NCBI RefSeq assembly: GCF_009695915.1
Contig: NZ_VUMZ01000003.1
Coordinates: forward strand, 62,001-126,000
DNA length: 64,000 nt
Source of the DNA: Hornefia butyriciproducens
GTDB lineage: Bacteria; Bacillota; Clostridia; Peptostreptococcales; Anaerovoracaceae
Direction of reading: 5' to 3'
Shown here: positions 1 to 7,672 of the stretch, piece by piece
Position numbering within the stretch: position 1 is the stretch's first letter
Layout: every line of letters begins with the position of its first letter
The notes under the pieces: generated by a model
Told to the model about the DNA's origin: nothing
Seen by the model: the letters and a program-made list of their open reading frames with translations, nothing else
The model's database searches: none
Made by a program: the position numbers and the translations under genes

Positions 1-1
1 G

Positions 2-943
2 GACAATTATCTGAACCGGGCCGGTATCGGGGACATTATGAAGGATGTTCCGGTTCCGATCCGCAGAGCCGAGCTGGACCAGGGTCTCTCGACACTGGCA
101 ATTGCCCGCAACATGGCGTATGTGATCGGATGCGATATCAACTTCCGTTACGCGGAAAATTACAAGGCGTATATTCTGAGAACATTCACGTCGGATTTTG
201 TGAAGCCCCTGATTAATGAAGGCGTGGATCTGGCGGCACATGACAGTTATGAAGAGGCGTGTATCCTGTTCAGGGCTGCGATCCTGCTGGATCCGGAAAA
301 CCGGGACGCGTTCTACTGCTACGGACGCGCGTGCAAAGACGCCTACGAGAACGGAGAAGGCGAGGAATATGTGGGACGGTTCAAGGCTGAATCTCTGGAA
401 GCCTTTGAAAAACTCACGCTGAAAGCCCCTGACTATGATATGGGCTTTTATTTTCTGGGATTCGGATATATCAATCTCGGGCTGTACATCAAAGCAAAGC
501 TGACATGGGATCGTTTCATGGAACTGTCGGAGGACGGCGAGCTTCGGGCGGAAATCCGGGGGCTTCTGGATAAGCTCACAGAACCCTGCAAAATTGAAGA
601 GGGCTATAACGCGGTGCTCAGCGGACGTTATGAGGAGGGCATTGCGATCCTGTCGGATTATGAAGACGACGAGCGATTTAATACCTGGTGGCCGCTGTGG
701 TATTATCTTGGCGTGGCGTATAAGGGCCTTGAACTGCAGGAAGAAGCGGAGCAGAGACTCCTGCGGGCTTTGCAGTATTCTCCCAGCAATACCGATGTGA
801 TGGGGGAACTCGTGGAAATCTACGATGCCTGCGGAAACGAGGAAAAGCGGCTTAAATACGAGAAGAAAATCCGTATTGTCCGGGAAAATGCAGAAAAGGA
901 CAGAGAAGAGAAAAGAGCGGCAGCCATGCCGGGGCTTTCCTGA
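2..943 (+). CDS. TPR-repeat protein, 5' end outside the window
   Basis: The reading frame is open to the first base of the window (DNYLNRAGIGD precedes the first in-frame ATG at 38), so the gene very probably starts upstream. About two thirds of the visible protein is helical repeat of the tetratricopeptide type, with recognisable units around AILLDPENRDAFYCYGRAC, the YDMGFYFLGFGYINLG region, and WYYLGVAYKGLELQEEAEQ. TPR proteins are scaffolds for protein-protein contacts. There is no signal peptide in the visible part. Nine bases separate it from the AEC transporter gene, so the two are probably cotranscribed. The specific role cannot be read from the sequence. Confidence 0.75.
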   Translation, partial: DNYLNRAGIGDIMKDVPVPIRRAELDQGLSTLAIARNMAYVIGCDINFRYAENYKAYILRTFTSDFVKPLINEGVDLAAHDSYEEACILFRAAILLDPENRDAFYCYGRACKDAYENGEGEEYVGRFKAESLEAFEKLTLKAPDYDMGFYFLGFGYINLGLYIKAKLTWDRFMELSEDGELRAEIRGLLDKLTEPCKIEEGYNAVLSGRYEEGIAILSDYEDDERFNTWWPLWYYLGVAYKGLELQEEAEQRLLRALQYSPSNTDVMGELVEIYDACGNEEKRLKYEKKIRIVRENAEKDREEKRAAAMPGLS

Positions 944-952
944 GGAGGGAAA

Positions 953-1894
953 ATGGCGACAGTTTTTCTGAAGGTTATAATGATTTTCTGCATCGTTGCT
1001 GTAGGATACGCCGCGAACAAAGCAGGCGTTCTTCCTGTGGAGTCGAACAAGTATCTGGTCAACCTGCTTTTGTATATTTCCATTCCGGCTATGATTATCG
1101 ATTCCATGTCGGAAAATCCCCTGACGCCGGAAATGAAACGGGCGACATTAGAGGTGTTCCTGGGAACGCTGATCTGGTTTTTCGCTGTATGGCTGCTGGG
1201 TCTTCTGGTACTGAAGATACTGCGGTATCAGCCGCCTGAGGATCAGGGGGTCCTTCTGGCTCTGATGTCCAGCGTAAACAGCGGATTTATGGGATTTCCC
1301 GTTACGGCGTCGATTTTCGGCAGCCAGGCGCTGTATTTCATGGTCATCGAAAACTGCACCTGTGTTTTCTATCTTTACTTCCTGCAGGTTCTGCAGTTGA
1401 ATTACGGTACAAAAAAACGGGCGGACATTCGCGCGGTGTTCCGCTCTCTCTGTAATATGTGCATGCTGGCGGCACTGATAGGACTGGTCCTTCTGATTAC
1501 AGGAATGCGGCTCCCGGAAATCGTCTCGGATTTTTTCGGAATTCTGGCGGACGCAACAGTGCCGGTCTCTATGATTGTGCTGGGAATTCAGCTGAGCAAC
1601 AGCAATCTGAAATCTGCCTTTACCGACCGGAAGCTTATTATTGTCTGCCTTGTCAACGTGGTGCTTGTGCCGGTGCTGACGTTCCTGGGCTGTAATTGGC
1701 TGCCTCTCACGAACTGGGCCAAGTTGACGCTGGTGTTTGCTTCGGCCTTTCCGGGCGCGGTGATTTCCGTTGCAATTGCCGCCAGGGAAAACAAAAATGC
1801 AGACCTGATGGCGAAGGGAATCGCAATGACGACGCTGATGTCGCTTGCAACTCTGCCGGTGGCCGCCATGGCGCTGATGGAGCTGTATATGTAG
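953..1894 (+). CDS. AEC (auxin efflux carrier) family transporter
   Basis: A 313-residue integral membrane protein with about ten hydrophobic segments arranged as two halves (roughly residues 1-125 and 165-313), as in the AEC/BASS-type permease family that includes malate and other carboxylate carriers. Family features include the N-terminal KAGVLP region and the NSGFMGFPV segment, with FPGAVISVAIA in the second half. The ATG at 953 has a good ribosome site (GAGGAGGG). Substrate cannot be assigned; bacterial members commonly move organic anions. It follows the TPR gene closely and is trailed by a degenerate short-repeat tract. Confidence 0.85.
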   Translation: MATVFLKVIMIFCIVAVGYAANKAGVLPVESNKYLVNLLLYISIPAMIIDSMSENPLTPEMKRATLEVFLGTLIWFFAVWLLGLLVLKILRYQPPEDQGVLLALMSSVNSGFMGFPVTASIFGSQALYFMVIENCTCVFYLYFLQVLQLNYGTKKRADIRAVFRSLCNMCMLAALIGLVLLITGMRLPEIVSDFFGILADATVPVSMIVLGIQLSNSNLKSAFTDRKLIIVCLVNVVLVPVLTFLGCNWLPLTNWAKLTLVFASAFPGAVISVAIAARENKNADLMAKGIAMTTLMSLATLPVAAMALMELYM

Positions 1895-1907
1895 GCGGCC
1901 GGAACCG

Positions 1908-1982
1908 CAGCATGGGACACGCATGGAACACGTATGGAACGCATACAGGACGCGCATGAAAGGCATACAGAATGCGCATGGA
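1908..1982. repeat. degenerate short tandem repeats behind the AEC gene
   Basis: The spacer just after the AEC stop codon consists of 10-13-bp variants of GCATGGAACACG and GCATACAGGACGCG (for example around 1920, 1931, 1941, 1953 and 1963). It has no reading frame of its own worth annotating; apparent ORFs on both strands are produced by the repeats. Confidence 0.6.
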
Positions 1983-2011
1983 GACACAGAAGGAAAGGAA
2001 ACGGTGCTGCT

Positions 2012-2308
2012 ATGATGCAGAACGAGAAAAGAGAACAGATACAGGCGCTTATCGATGAGAAGATAAATCCGGTGCTGGAGAGCCATATGGGCGGCATGGA
2101 AATGCGGGATTACCAAGACGGCGTTCTTACGGTGCGGTTTACCGGTACATGCGGCGGCTGCTATGCGGCAGAGGATACGCTGGAGAACGTCGTAAAAGAA
2201 GTTTTCCGCCGTGAGATGCCGGAAATCCGGGAGGTTTTGCTGGACAACTCCGTGGATGAAGACATGATGGCATTTGCCCGCTCGCTGATGAGGGGAGGCG
2301 GGCGATGA
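2012..2308 (+). CDS. NifU-like C-terminal domain protein (Fe-S scaffold type)
   Basis: A 98-residue protein, essentially the C-terminal domain of NifU, which carries or transfers Fe-S clusters. The family fold is visible from IDEKINPVLESHMGGMEM, through a G-rich CGGCYAAEDTL segment with the CxxC pair that binds the cluster, to a helical C-terminus. The usual domain is about 75-100 residues, so it is complete. ATG at 2012 is chosen because the frame upstream is repeat-derived; an AAGGAAA site lies about 12 bases before it. Its stop overlaps the ATG of the next gene (ATGA), so the two small proteins are translationally coupled. What client it serves is unknown. Confidence 0.75.
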   Translation: MMQNEKREQIQALIDEKINPVLESHMGGMEMRDYQDGVLTVRFTGTCGGCYAAEDTLENVVKEVFRREMPEIREVLLDNSVDEDMMAFARSLMRGGGR

Positions 2309-2688
2309 CTGCGCCGGATGCGAAGCGGAAGGCAGATATGGCGACGGACACGGAGCCGATGACAGATGCGAAACCGATGGATATGACGACAGCACGGGAA
2401 CCGGTGACAGACGCGAAACCTGTGGCGATCGGCGTCAAATTCTGCGGAGGATGCAATCCTCGATACGACAGAGGCGCGCTTCTGCGGAAGATCCGGGATG
2501 CGCAGCCTGACTGGTCGATTGATATCGCTGAACCGGGTACTGTCTACAAACATCTTCTGGTCATCTGCGGATGCACCAGCGCTTGCGCGGATATTTCAGA
2601 TCTGACTGCGGAACGGATCTGTATGATTACTGCACCGGAGGATGCCGCGGCAATCATCAGATCAGAGTGCGGCGAAACCGCCGAATAA
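2305..2688 (+). CDS. hypothetical protein with FCGGCNPRYDR motif
   Basis: A 127-residue protein with two parts. The first 45 residues are low-complexity and built from a 45-bp tandem duplication giving EPMTDAKP and EPVTDAKP units. The remaining 80 residues begin GVKFCGGCNPRYDR and later hold VICGCTSACAD. The CGGC motif and the second pair of cysteines suggest a metal or Fe-S site. Small proteins with an FCGGCNPR start are known from Clostridia but I know no function for them. Coupling to the NifU-like gene by a 4-base overlap supports a metallocluster-related role; this is inference. Confidence 0.6.
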   Translation: MTAPDAKRKADMATDTEPMTDAKPMDMTTAREPVTDAKPVAIGVKFCGGCNPRYDRGALLRKIRDAQPDWSIDIAEPGTVYKHLLVICGCTSACADISDLTAERICMITAPEDAAAIIRSECGETAE

Positions 2689-2815
2689 CACTGTGCTGAA
2701 CATCGAAACATAGAGTTACGGAAGCGGATGACGATACGAAAACGGCCGAAATCTGCCATTTCTGCTGAACGCGGAATAACGGTGGAAGAATACCCAAAAA
2801 TATTAAATTTACCTG

Positions 2816-2845
2816 TTGACAAACCTACCGTTTATGCTATATAAT
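2816..2845 (+). promoter_or_regulatory. sigma-A type promoter of the tRNA operon
   Basis: TTGACA at 2816-2821 and TATAAT at 2840-2845 with an 18-base spacer, 30 bases before the first tRNA. Transcription should begin near 2852 and run through all three tRNAs to the hairpin at 3170-3210. Confidence 0.75.
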
Positions 2846-2874
2846 ACTAACTGTTGCGGACAAAGTAACGTTAT

Positions 2875-2949
2875 TCCGAGGTAGCTCAATGGTGGAGCAA
2901 CCGGCTGTTAACCGGTAGGCTGTGGGTTCGAGCCCCACCCTCGGAGCCA
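2875..2949 (+). tRNA. tRNA-Asn (GTT)
   Basis: Cloverleaf with acceptor TCCGAGG paired to CCTCGGA, discriminator G, encoded CCA at 2947-2949. The anticodon loop CTGTTAAC gives GTT for asparagine; the T-arm contains GGTTCGAGC. First tRNA of a three-gene operon. Confidence 0.95.
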
Positions 2950-2959
2950 ATTTTTTTCT

Positions 2960-3048
2960 GCCGGCGTGGCGGAATTGGCAGACGCCTGGGACTTAAAATC
3001 CCATGGGTAGTAATACCCGTACCGGTTCGACCCCGGTCGCCGGCACCA
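2960..3048 (+). tRNA. tRNA-Leu (TAA)
   Basis: Type II tRNA with a long variable arm (TGGGTAGTAATACCCGT). Acceptor GCCGGCG pairs with CGCCGGC, CCA encoded at 3046-3048. Anticodon loop ACTTAAAAT gives TAA, reading UUA/UUG leucine codons. Ten bases after tRNA-Asn. Confidence 0.95.
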
Positions 3049-3092
3049 TTACTATCACACAGAATGGGCGTCACAGCAACACAATATGATAT

Positions 3093-3168
<76 letters not shown>

Positions 3169-3169
3169 T

Positions 3170-3210
3170 GTAATAAAAGACGGTGGCACAAGGCCACCGT
3201 CTTTTATTAC
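3170..3210 (+). terminator. Rho-independent terminator of the tRNA operon
   Basis: A nearly perfect 18-bp hairpin: GTAATAAAAGACGGTGGC, a short loop, then the complement ending in TCTTTTATTAC. The AT-rich ends make it usable from both directions. It starts two bases after the tRNA-fMet CCA. Confidence 0.85.
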
Positions 3211-3383
3211 ATCGATTAATCAAAAGGACTTGAACCTGAAAAGGCCACGGCGTGAAGCCCGAACGCCCGGTGGACGTTCGGGCAGTCGTGTGTCCAAGGC
3301 CGCTGCAGAGAGCGGCCGCAGGGCGGCGGATGCGTAAGCATACGCGCCAGTCCTTTCCTCGCCCGGCCTGAGCATCCCCGGCT
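3211..3383. other. gene-free stretch with an inverted tRNA T-arm copy and three GC hairpins
   Basis: No reading frame. Bases 3223-3237 are an exact inverted copy of 15 bases of the tRNA-fMet T-arm (3143-3157). Then three hairpins follow in a row: 3258-3282 (CCCGAACG/CGTTCGGG), 3298-3317 (GGCCGCT/AGCGGCC) and about 3325-3348 (GCGT/ACGC with flanking GGCG and GCC). A second imperfect match to the tRNA 3' end (AGTCCTTTCCTCGC) lies at 3349-3362. It could be a structured RNA tail, or debris of integration events at the tRNA. Confidence 0.5.
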
Positions 3384-3941
3384 CTATAGTTTCGCGATAT
3401 ACAAGAGGAAAAATATACAGAATATAATTCCTACAACAAGTGCGATTGATATAAAGCTGATCCCTACCAGGGCGCCAACCGCGGAGTATTTAACGATCTT
3501 GTAGGCGCGCGGGTGCTTTTTTAGTTTGATCCAGGGCAGCAGCGGAATATCAAGGATAGCAAACATGTTGTAACGTCTTACCGGGTATGTTCCTTTTTCC
3601 TTCAGATCAATTAATCCGTTTTTGGAGAAAGGGCCGCCAAAATCACGTAGATGGTATTTTTCTTTTATTTCATCAATGGTTAGATGCTTTGCTTCCGCCT
3701 TGCCGGCTTTGTATGCATTCCAGCACCGCACCGGAGACAAGGAACAGGTACCACCAGGTTCTATTTCGCGCGGTTTGGGAGGCACCGGAGTGTAATAATT
3801 GATTTTTTCCGGTACGCCTTTAACGGCGGATTTACCGCATTTTTTCCGCGGCTCCGGTTTATGCTTTGTATCGCATACGGGTAGAATGTTTATTTTTTCA
3901 GGCACGCCGCGCGGCGTGCCCTTGTTTTTCTGTGTATTCAT
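3384..3941 (-). CDS. hypothetical C-terminally membrane-anchored protein
   Basis: A 185-residue protein read from an ATG at 3941 with an AGAGGGAA ribosome site; a longer start at 4016 is possible but lacks one. The N-terminal third is basic and Pro/Lys rich and contains the unit GVPEKIN twice, about 30 residues apart. The middle holds a LTIDEIKEKYHLRDFGGPF segment. The last 40 residues form two closely spaced hydrophobic stretches (VGALVGISFISIALVVGIIF), so it is probably tail-anchored. It is richer in A+T than the neighbouring genes. I do not recognise a family. Position behind a tRNA operon suggests acquired DNA. Confidence 0.55.
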   Translation of the reverse strand: MNTQKNKGTPRGVPEKINILPVCDTKHKPEPRKKCGKSAVKGVPEKINYYTPVPPKPREIEPGGTCSLSPVRCWNAYKAGKAEAKHLTIDEIKEKYHLRDFGGPFSKNGLIDLKEKGTYPVRRYNMFAILDIPLLPWIKLKKHPRAYKIVKYSAVGALVGISFISIALVVGIIFCIFFLLYIAKL

Positions 3942-4098
3942 TTTTTTCGTTCCCTCTATTTGACACTGAATGCATGATATTAAGCAGACGGTTTTGTGAT
4001 GTGTTTTTTTCTTCATCGCAGGCGCGCTTCGGTGTGTCTGACTGCACCTTAATTTCGTAAGCTTTGTGAATGCGTGCGGATAAAGCTCTGCTACACAT
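3898..4098 (-). CDS. possible small protein overlapping the next gene
   Basis: A 66-residue frame starting ATG at 4098 (MCSRALSARIHKAYEIKVQ) behind a textbook ribosome site, CGGAGGTTATAATC. It is highly charged, has no membrane segment, and its last 44 bases overlap the start of the 3384-3941 frame. The strong ribosome site is the only evidence; it may be a leader peptide coupled to the downstream gene, or the original start of one gene now split by a frameshift. No family recognised. Confidence 0.4.
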   Translation of the reverse strand: MCSRALSARIHKAYEIKVQSDTPKRACDEEKNTSQNRLLNIMHSVSNRGNEKNEYTEKQGHAARRA

Positions 4099-4260
4099 GA
4101 TTATAACCTCCGTTTTAATGATTTTCAATAGTTTTCAAATATTTACACTACTTGTGCCGCTTCACGCGCGACCCGGTAATCACGATCGCAGTCCCGTTCA
4201 TCGCTGCGGAGCCGGGCAAAACATTGTCGATTTTTGTTACCGCTGAATCCATCATCTCGG

Positions 4261-4289
4261 TTGTAGTCTGACAAAGATGCAGATATAAT
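4261..4289 (+). promoter_or_regulatory. promoter of the MerR-family regulator gene
   Basis: TTGTAG at 4261-4266, a 17-base spacer and TATAAT at 4284-4289, 150 bases before the ATG at 4439. The rest of the 4099-4438 gap holds no convincing gene. Confidence 0.55.
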
Positions 4290-4438
4290 GAAAGTACAGG
4301 GCAAATCTTCAGAAATGTACGGAAGTGCGGGAACCTGCGCAGAGACGGGGCGCCCGCCGTATTTCAGAGATTTTTCGGGCAGGAAACATACGCAAACCGA
4401 ATGGTACGGTCTCCGTTCCGGGAAGAAAGGAAAATGAT

Positions 4439-5284
4439 ATGAAAGAGGGACTTCTCAGTATCGGTGAAATGGCGAGGCTGAATCACATCACTATTGCCAC
4501 GCTCCGGCTTTATGACAGAGAGGGACTGCTGAAGCCGGCCTTTGTTGATCCGGATTCGGGATATCGCTACTACGATATTTATCAGAACGCCCGTCTGGAC
4601 ATGATTGCGTATATGAAGGAACTGGGGATGCGTCTTCAGGAAATTCAGACTGTACTCAGCACAGAAGACATTACCAGGATTGAGGCGATCCTGGCGGAGA
4701 AATATGAACAGATTCACAAAGAAATACGGGCGCTCGAGATCCGGCGCAACGCGGTGGAGCGCGCCATTCGCGCGATGGAACGTTACCGGAAGTCTCCGGT
4801 CAAGGGCACCATTTCGCTGGAATACAACGACCGGCGGTACCTGTGGTCGATTCCCGCGCAGAATAATTTCTATGAGGGCGATCTTTCAGACTTCGAGACC
4901 TGTCTGACGGAGCTTCGCTTCGCGCTGATCGAGAACGGCTTCCCCGGAATTCACACATACAGCATCGGAACGTCGATTGCCAGAGCCGATTATGAACGGC
5001 GGAACTTCGTCGCGGACAAAGTATTCATCTTCGGGGATCATACTCTCAATAAACTCCGGAAAGATATGACCATTGTAGAGAGCGGTATGTACGCCTGTAT
5101 CTATACCGACCGGTATGAGGATGAACTCTCTTATGCGGATAGACTTTTATCCTATTGTGAGGAGAATCATTTTTCTGTTTCCGGGGATTATATCTGTGAG
5201 ATTCTTTCTGAATTCAACGTCTTCGACGAGAAGCGCAGAAATATGTTCATCAGGCTTCAGGTACCGGTGAAGTTCCCGGAATGA
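4439..5284 (+). CDS. MerR-family transcriptional regulator with effector-binding domain
   Basis: A 281-residue regulator. Residues 1-70 are a MerR winged helix (LSIGEMARLNHITIATLRLY, then YRYYDIYQNARLDMI), residues about 75-115 a dimerisation helix, and the rest a GyrI/BmrR-like ligand domain with FEGDLS-type and YACIYTDRYED segments, as in BmrR/BltR multidrug-sensing members. ATG at 4439 has GAAGAAAGG before it; the longer upstream frame lacks family similarity. MerR proteins twist promoters with 19-20-bp spacers, and exactly such a promoter lies downstream at 5400-5430. That makes the dehydrogenase at 5475 the likely target; this is inference. Confidence 0.85.
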   Translation: MKEGLLSIGEMARLNHITIATLRLYDREGLLKPAFVDPDSGYRYYDIYQNARLDMIAYMKELGMRLQEIQTVLSTEDITRIEAILAEKYEQIHKEIRALEIRRNAVERAIRAMERYRKSPVKGTISLEYNDRRYLWSIPAQNNFYEGDLSDFETCLTELRFALIENGFPGIHTYSIGTSIARADYERRNFVADKVFIFGDHTLNKLRKDMTIVESGMYACIYTDRYEDELSYADRLLSYCEENHFSVSGDYICEILSEFNVFDEKRRNMFIRLQVPVKFPE

Positions 5285-5399
5285 GAGGGGTGCAGCCCGC
5301 CGTTTTTTTCTTTGTTCTATTGATATTCCGGGGGATATTCGATGCCTGAGCACGTATTAAACAGCCGCGAATGGTTGACAAAAAAATAACACTTTCCCC

Positions 5400-5430
5400 T
5401 TGACTCTCATCCGGGATCAGACTTTAAACT
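5400..5430 (+). promoter_or_regulatory. MerR-type promoter with 19-bp spacer
   Basis: TTGACT (5400-5405) and TAAACT (5425-5430) separated by 19 bases, with a partial dyad in the spacer (ACTCT toward AGACT). Overlong spacers are the hallmark of MerR-activated promoters, and a MerR gene ends 115 bases upstream. Confidence 0.55.
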
Positions 5431-5474
5431 TAAGGTAAGAAAATCATACATTTATAGAAGATGGGAGGTAAAAC

Positions 5475-6506
5475 ATGGAAAAGATCAAAGTTGTGCAATA
5501 TGGCTGCGGTAAGATGAGTAAGTATATTCTGCGGTATGCTCATGAACACGGGGCGGAAATTGTCGGCGCAATCGATGTGAATCCGGACATTATCGGAATG
5601 GATGTCGGCGACTGGGCGGAATTGGGAATCAAGACCGGGGTTTCCATTTCTGACGATGCGGATAAGGTTCTGGATGAATGTGACGCGGATGTGGCGATCG
5701 TGACATTGTTCAGCTTTATCAGAGACATTTATCCGATGGTGGAAAAGTGCGTTGCCCGGGGAATCAATGTTATCACGACCTGTGAGGAGGCGATTTACCC
5801 GTGGACGACGGCGGCAGCGGAAATCAACCGTCTGGACGCGTTGGCAAAGGAAACCGGATGTACAATTACCGGCGCAGGAATGCAGGACATATTCTGGATT
5901 AACATGGTGGCGATGGCGGCTGCGGGCTGCAACAGAGTGACAAAGATTAAAGGAGCTTACAGCTACAATGTGGATGAGTACGGAATGGCGCTTGCCAACG
6001 CGCACGGATGCGATCTCACCCCGGAGGAATTTGAGAAGAATATCGCCCATCCTAAGGAATTTGAAGCCTCCTATGCATGGAACTCTGTAGAGGCCATCTG
6101 TAACAAGCTGCACCTCACCATCAGAAGTATCGACCAGAAGCATGTGCCGATCACGCTGGAAGAGAATATTTACAGTGACACTCTGGGAAAAGACATTCAG
6201 GCGGGACGCTGCATCGGAATGTCCGCGGTGGTAACGGCGGAAACCATGCAGGGGATTACCGTGGAGGAGGAGACCATCGGAAAGGTTTACCGTCCTGAGG
6301 ACGGGGATATGTGTGACTGGTGGATAAGCGGGGAGCCGGATGTGGAGTACCACGTTGTAAAGCCGGCAACGGTGGAACACACCTGCGCCACCATCGTAAA
6401 CCGGATTCCGACGCTGATCAACGCCCCGGCAGGATATGTTACAGTGGACCAGATGGATCCGATCGCGTATCTTCCCTATCCGATGGAGTTTTATGTGGAG
6501 GAATAA
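5475..6506 (+). CDS. DapB-like NAD(P)-dependent dehydrogenase, resembles 2,4-diaminopentanoate dehydrogenase
   Basis: A 343-residue protein with an N-terminal Rossmann fold ([19 protein letters not shown], then [16 protein letters not shown]), and a DapB-like order of [13 protein letters not shown] and [14 protein letters not shown] segments. Length and layout fit the 2,4-diaminopentanoate dehydrogenase (Ord) group used in ornithine fermentation better than true DapB (about 270 residues). None of the other ornithine pathway genes (ortAB, oraSE, orr) is nearby, so the substrate stays open. It stands alone behind a MerR-type promoter. The start has a GGGAGG ribosome site. Confidence 0.65.
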   Translation: MEKIKVVQYGCGKMSKYILRYAHEHGAEIVGAIDVNPDIIGMDVGDWAELGIKTGVSISDDADKVLDECDADVAIVTLFSFIRDIYPMVEKCVARGINVITTCEEAIYPWTTAAAEINRLDALAKETGCTITGAGMQDIFWINMVAMAAAGCNRVTKIKGAYSYNVDEYGMALANAHGCDLTPEEFEKNIAHPKEFEASYAWNSVEAICNKLHLTIRSIDQKHVPITLEENIYSDTLGKDIQAGRCIGMSAVVTAETMQGITVEEETIGKVYRPEDGDMCDWWISGEPDVEYHVVKPATVEHTCATIVNRIPTLINAPAGYVTVDQMDPIAYLPYPMEFYVEE

Positions 6507-6617
6507 GTCTTCTGAAAAGACGCTTTCTGAAGTGTAAAAAAGAACCGGGGCGGGTATAGCCGGATTTGCGCCTTCGATTCGATGGCGGTCGGCGGCTCCC
6601 GTCCGGGGCTTTTTTGT

Positions 6618-6761
6618 CGGCCTTTGCAGAGCCTGACCGATGGCTCCTGCTGCCGGTGCTTGCAGGGTCTGATCGATGGTCCTTTCTGCCAGCGTTTGCA
6701 GAGTCTGACCGACGGATCTTTCTGCCGGCGTTTACAGATATTGACTGATGGTTTCTGCGGT
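6618..6761. repeat. 36-bp tandem repeat, four copies, covering the 3' end of the SIR2-like gene
   Basis: Four units of 36 bases: 6618-6653, 6654-6689, 6690-6725 and 6726-6761, each with a core like TTTGCAGAGTCTGACCGA and TTCTGC. The last unit contains the stop codon and final codons of the minus-strand SIR2-like gene; in the other copies the stop has become a sense codon. The array therefore looks like a duplicated gene end that has drifted. Confidence 0.75.
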
Positions 6762-7667
6762 TCTGCGGTAATAGTCCGCGTAATCACTGCTTTCCAGGGA
6801 CTCCGGGATGTATTCCACGGCGTAGGCTTCGCAGAGGAGCTGCTTGGCCAGGCATTTTCGCATATAGGAGATGCGCTCCACCGGTCGTTTCAATTTCTCA
6901 TCCGTGGCGTAGTAGAGGCGGATGGAGCCATGTCCGAAGATCTTCTTGCAGTTCACCAGCCACCACAGGTCGGACTCTGAATAATCCATGCCCAGGCCGA
7001 CGATGTATACGTCGCCAAGCAGGAAATAGTCTACCCAGGAGAGGGGGACAAAGGCTGATCCGGCTTTTTCGCGCCGCGCGATTTCCTTTGTGAAGACACG
7101 GGAGTAGTTGTGCAGACGGCTGATGGCGTTTCCGTAGTAGTAATGCCCCAGGATCATGGAGTCCGGCTGCGTCAAATCTCCGTGAATGTGCCAGATCGGT
7201 GCCGCATCCTCCATTTTGTAATATTGATAGAGGGCATAGGCATCCTCTTCTGACGCATCATCGACCGTTCTCATCTGAAAAGGCAGATAAGCCTTTGTAC
7301 GGCAATTGAAAGAGGGGTCGATGGCCTTTTCGATTTCAAAGGTGTAATTGGTGGTCAGCACCGCGTCCCAGGGCAGATCGGTGAAGCACTGAAACAGCGC
7401 CTGCTGTGCCGGCAGAAGATCCGTGTCGTATTTCTGTGCGTTCTCCATCAGCCTGGTGTCGATCCGGTCTCCGGTGGCGATCACCGTCTGCAGCGGATAG
7501 GGCAGACTGGCGATGGCCCGGCGCTCCCGCAGCGAAAATTCCCGATAGCCCAGACCGGCGATCATGTCAGACCAGGAGAAACCTTCATATGCGCGATTCA
7601 GTCCGTTTCCCAGGAGGAGGACCCTGGGGGAAGTGTTCAGGTCGATTTCTGTCAGTGTCTGATGCAT
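6732..7667 (-). CDS. SIR2-like domain protein
   Basis: A 311-residue soluble protein with the SIR2-like NAD-binding signatures: VLLLGNGLNRAYEGFSW at the N-terminus, DAVLTTNYTFEIEKA around residue 105, a WHIHGDLTQPDSMILGHYYYG segment (only partly quoted residues matter: HGD and GHYYYG), and DVYIVGLGMDYSESDLWWL near residue 235. Such stand-alone domains hydrolyse NAD in several antiphage systems; others are uncharacterised. ATG at 7667 has CAGGG before it; a GTG at 7676 overlapping the upstream stop is the alternative. It directly follows a GntR regulator gene, so it is part of a two-gene operon. Its biological role is not established. Confidence 0.75.
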   Translation of the reverse strand: MHQTLTEIDLNTSPRVLLLGNGLNRAYEGFSWSDMIAGLGYREFSLRERRAIASLPYPLQTVIATGDRIDTRLMENAQKYDTDLLPAQQALFQCFTDLPWDAVLTTNYTFEIEKAIDPSFNCRTKAYLPFQMRTVDDASEEDAYALYQYYKMEDAAPIWHIHGDLTQPDSMILGHYYYGNAISRLHNYSRVFTKEIARREKAGSAFVPLSWVDYFLLGDVYIVGLGMDYSESDLWWLVNCKKIFGHGSIRLYYATDEKLKRPVERISYMRKCLAKQLLCEAYAVEYIPESLESSDYADYYRRTAETISQYL

Positions 7668-7672
7668 AGAAG

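Noticed and set aside
1148-2395. 415-residue minus-strand frame opposite the AEC and NifU-like genes
   Set aside because: Low-complexity composition, covers two real genes and the repeat tract; a by-product of GC-rich codon use.
3223-3362. Possible tRNA remnant or attachment site behind tRNA-fMet
   Set aside because: The matches are short and partly inverted, and no integrase gene or second direct copy marking an element's other end was found, so no integrated element is claimed.
6491-6787. 98-residue minus-strand frame with 12-residue repeats
   Set aside because: The repeats are simply the 36-bp DNA array translated in the wrong frame; it overlaps the end of the SIR2-like gene and lacks a ribosome site.
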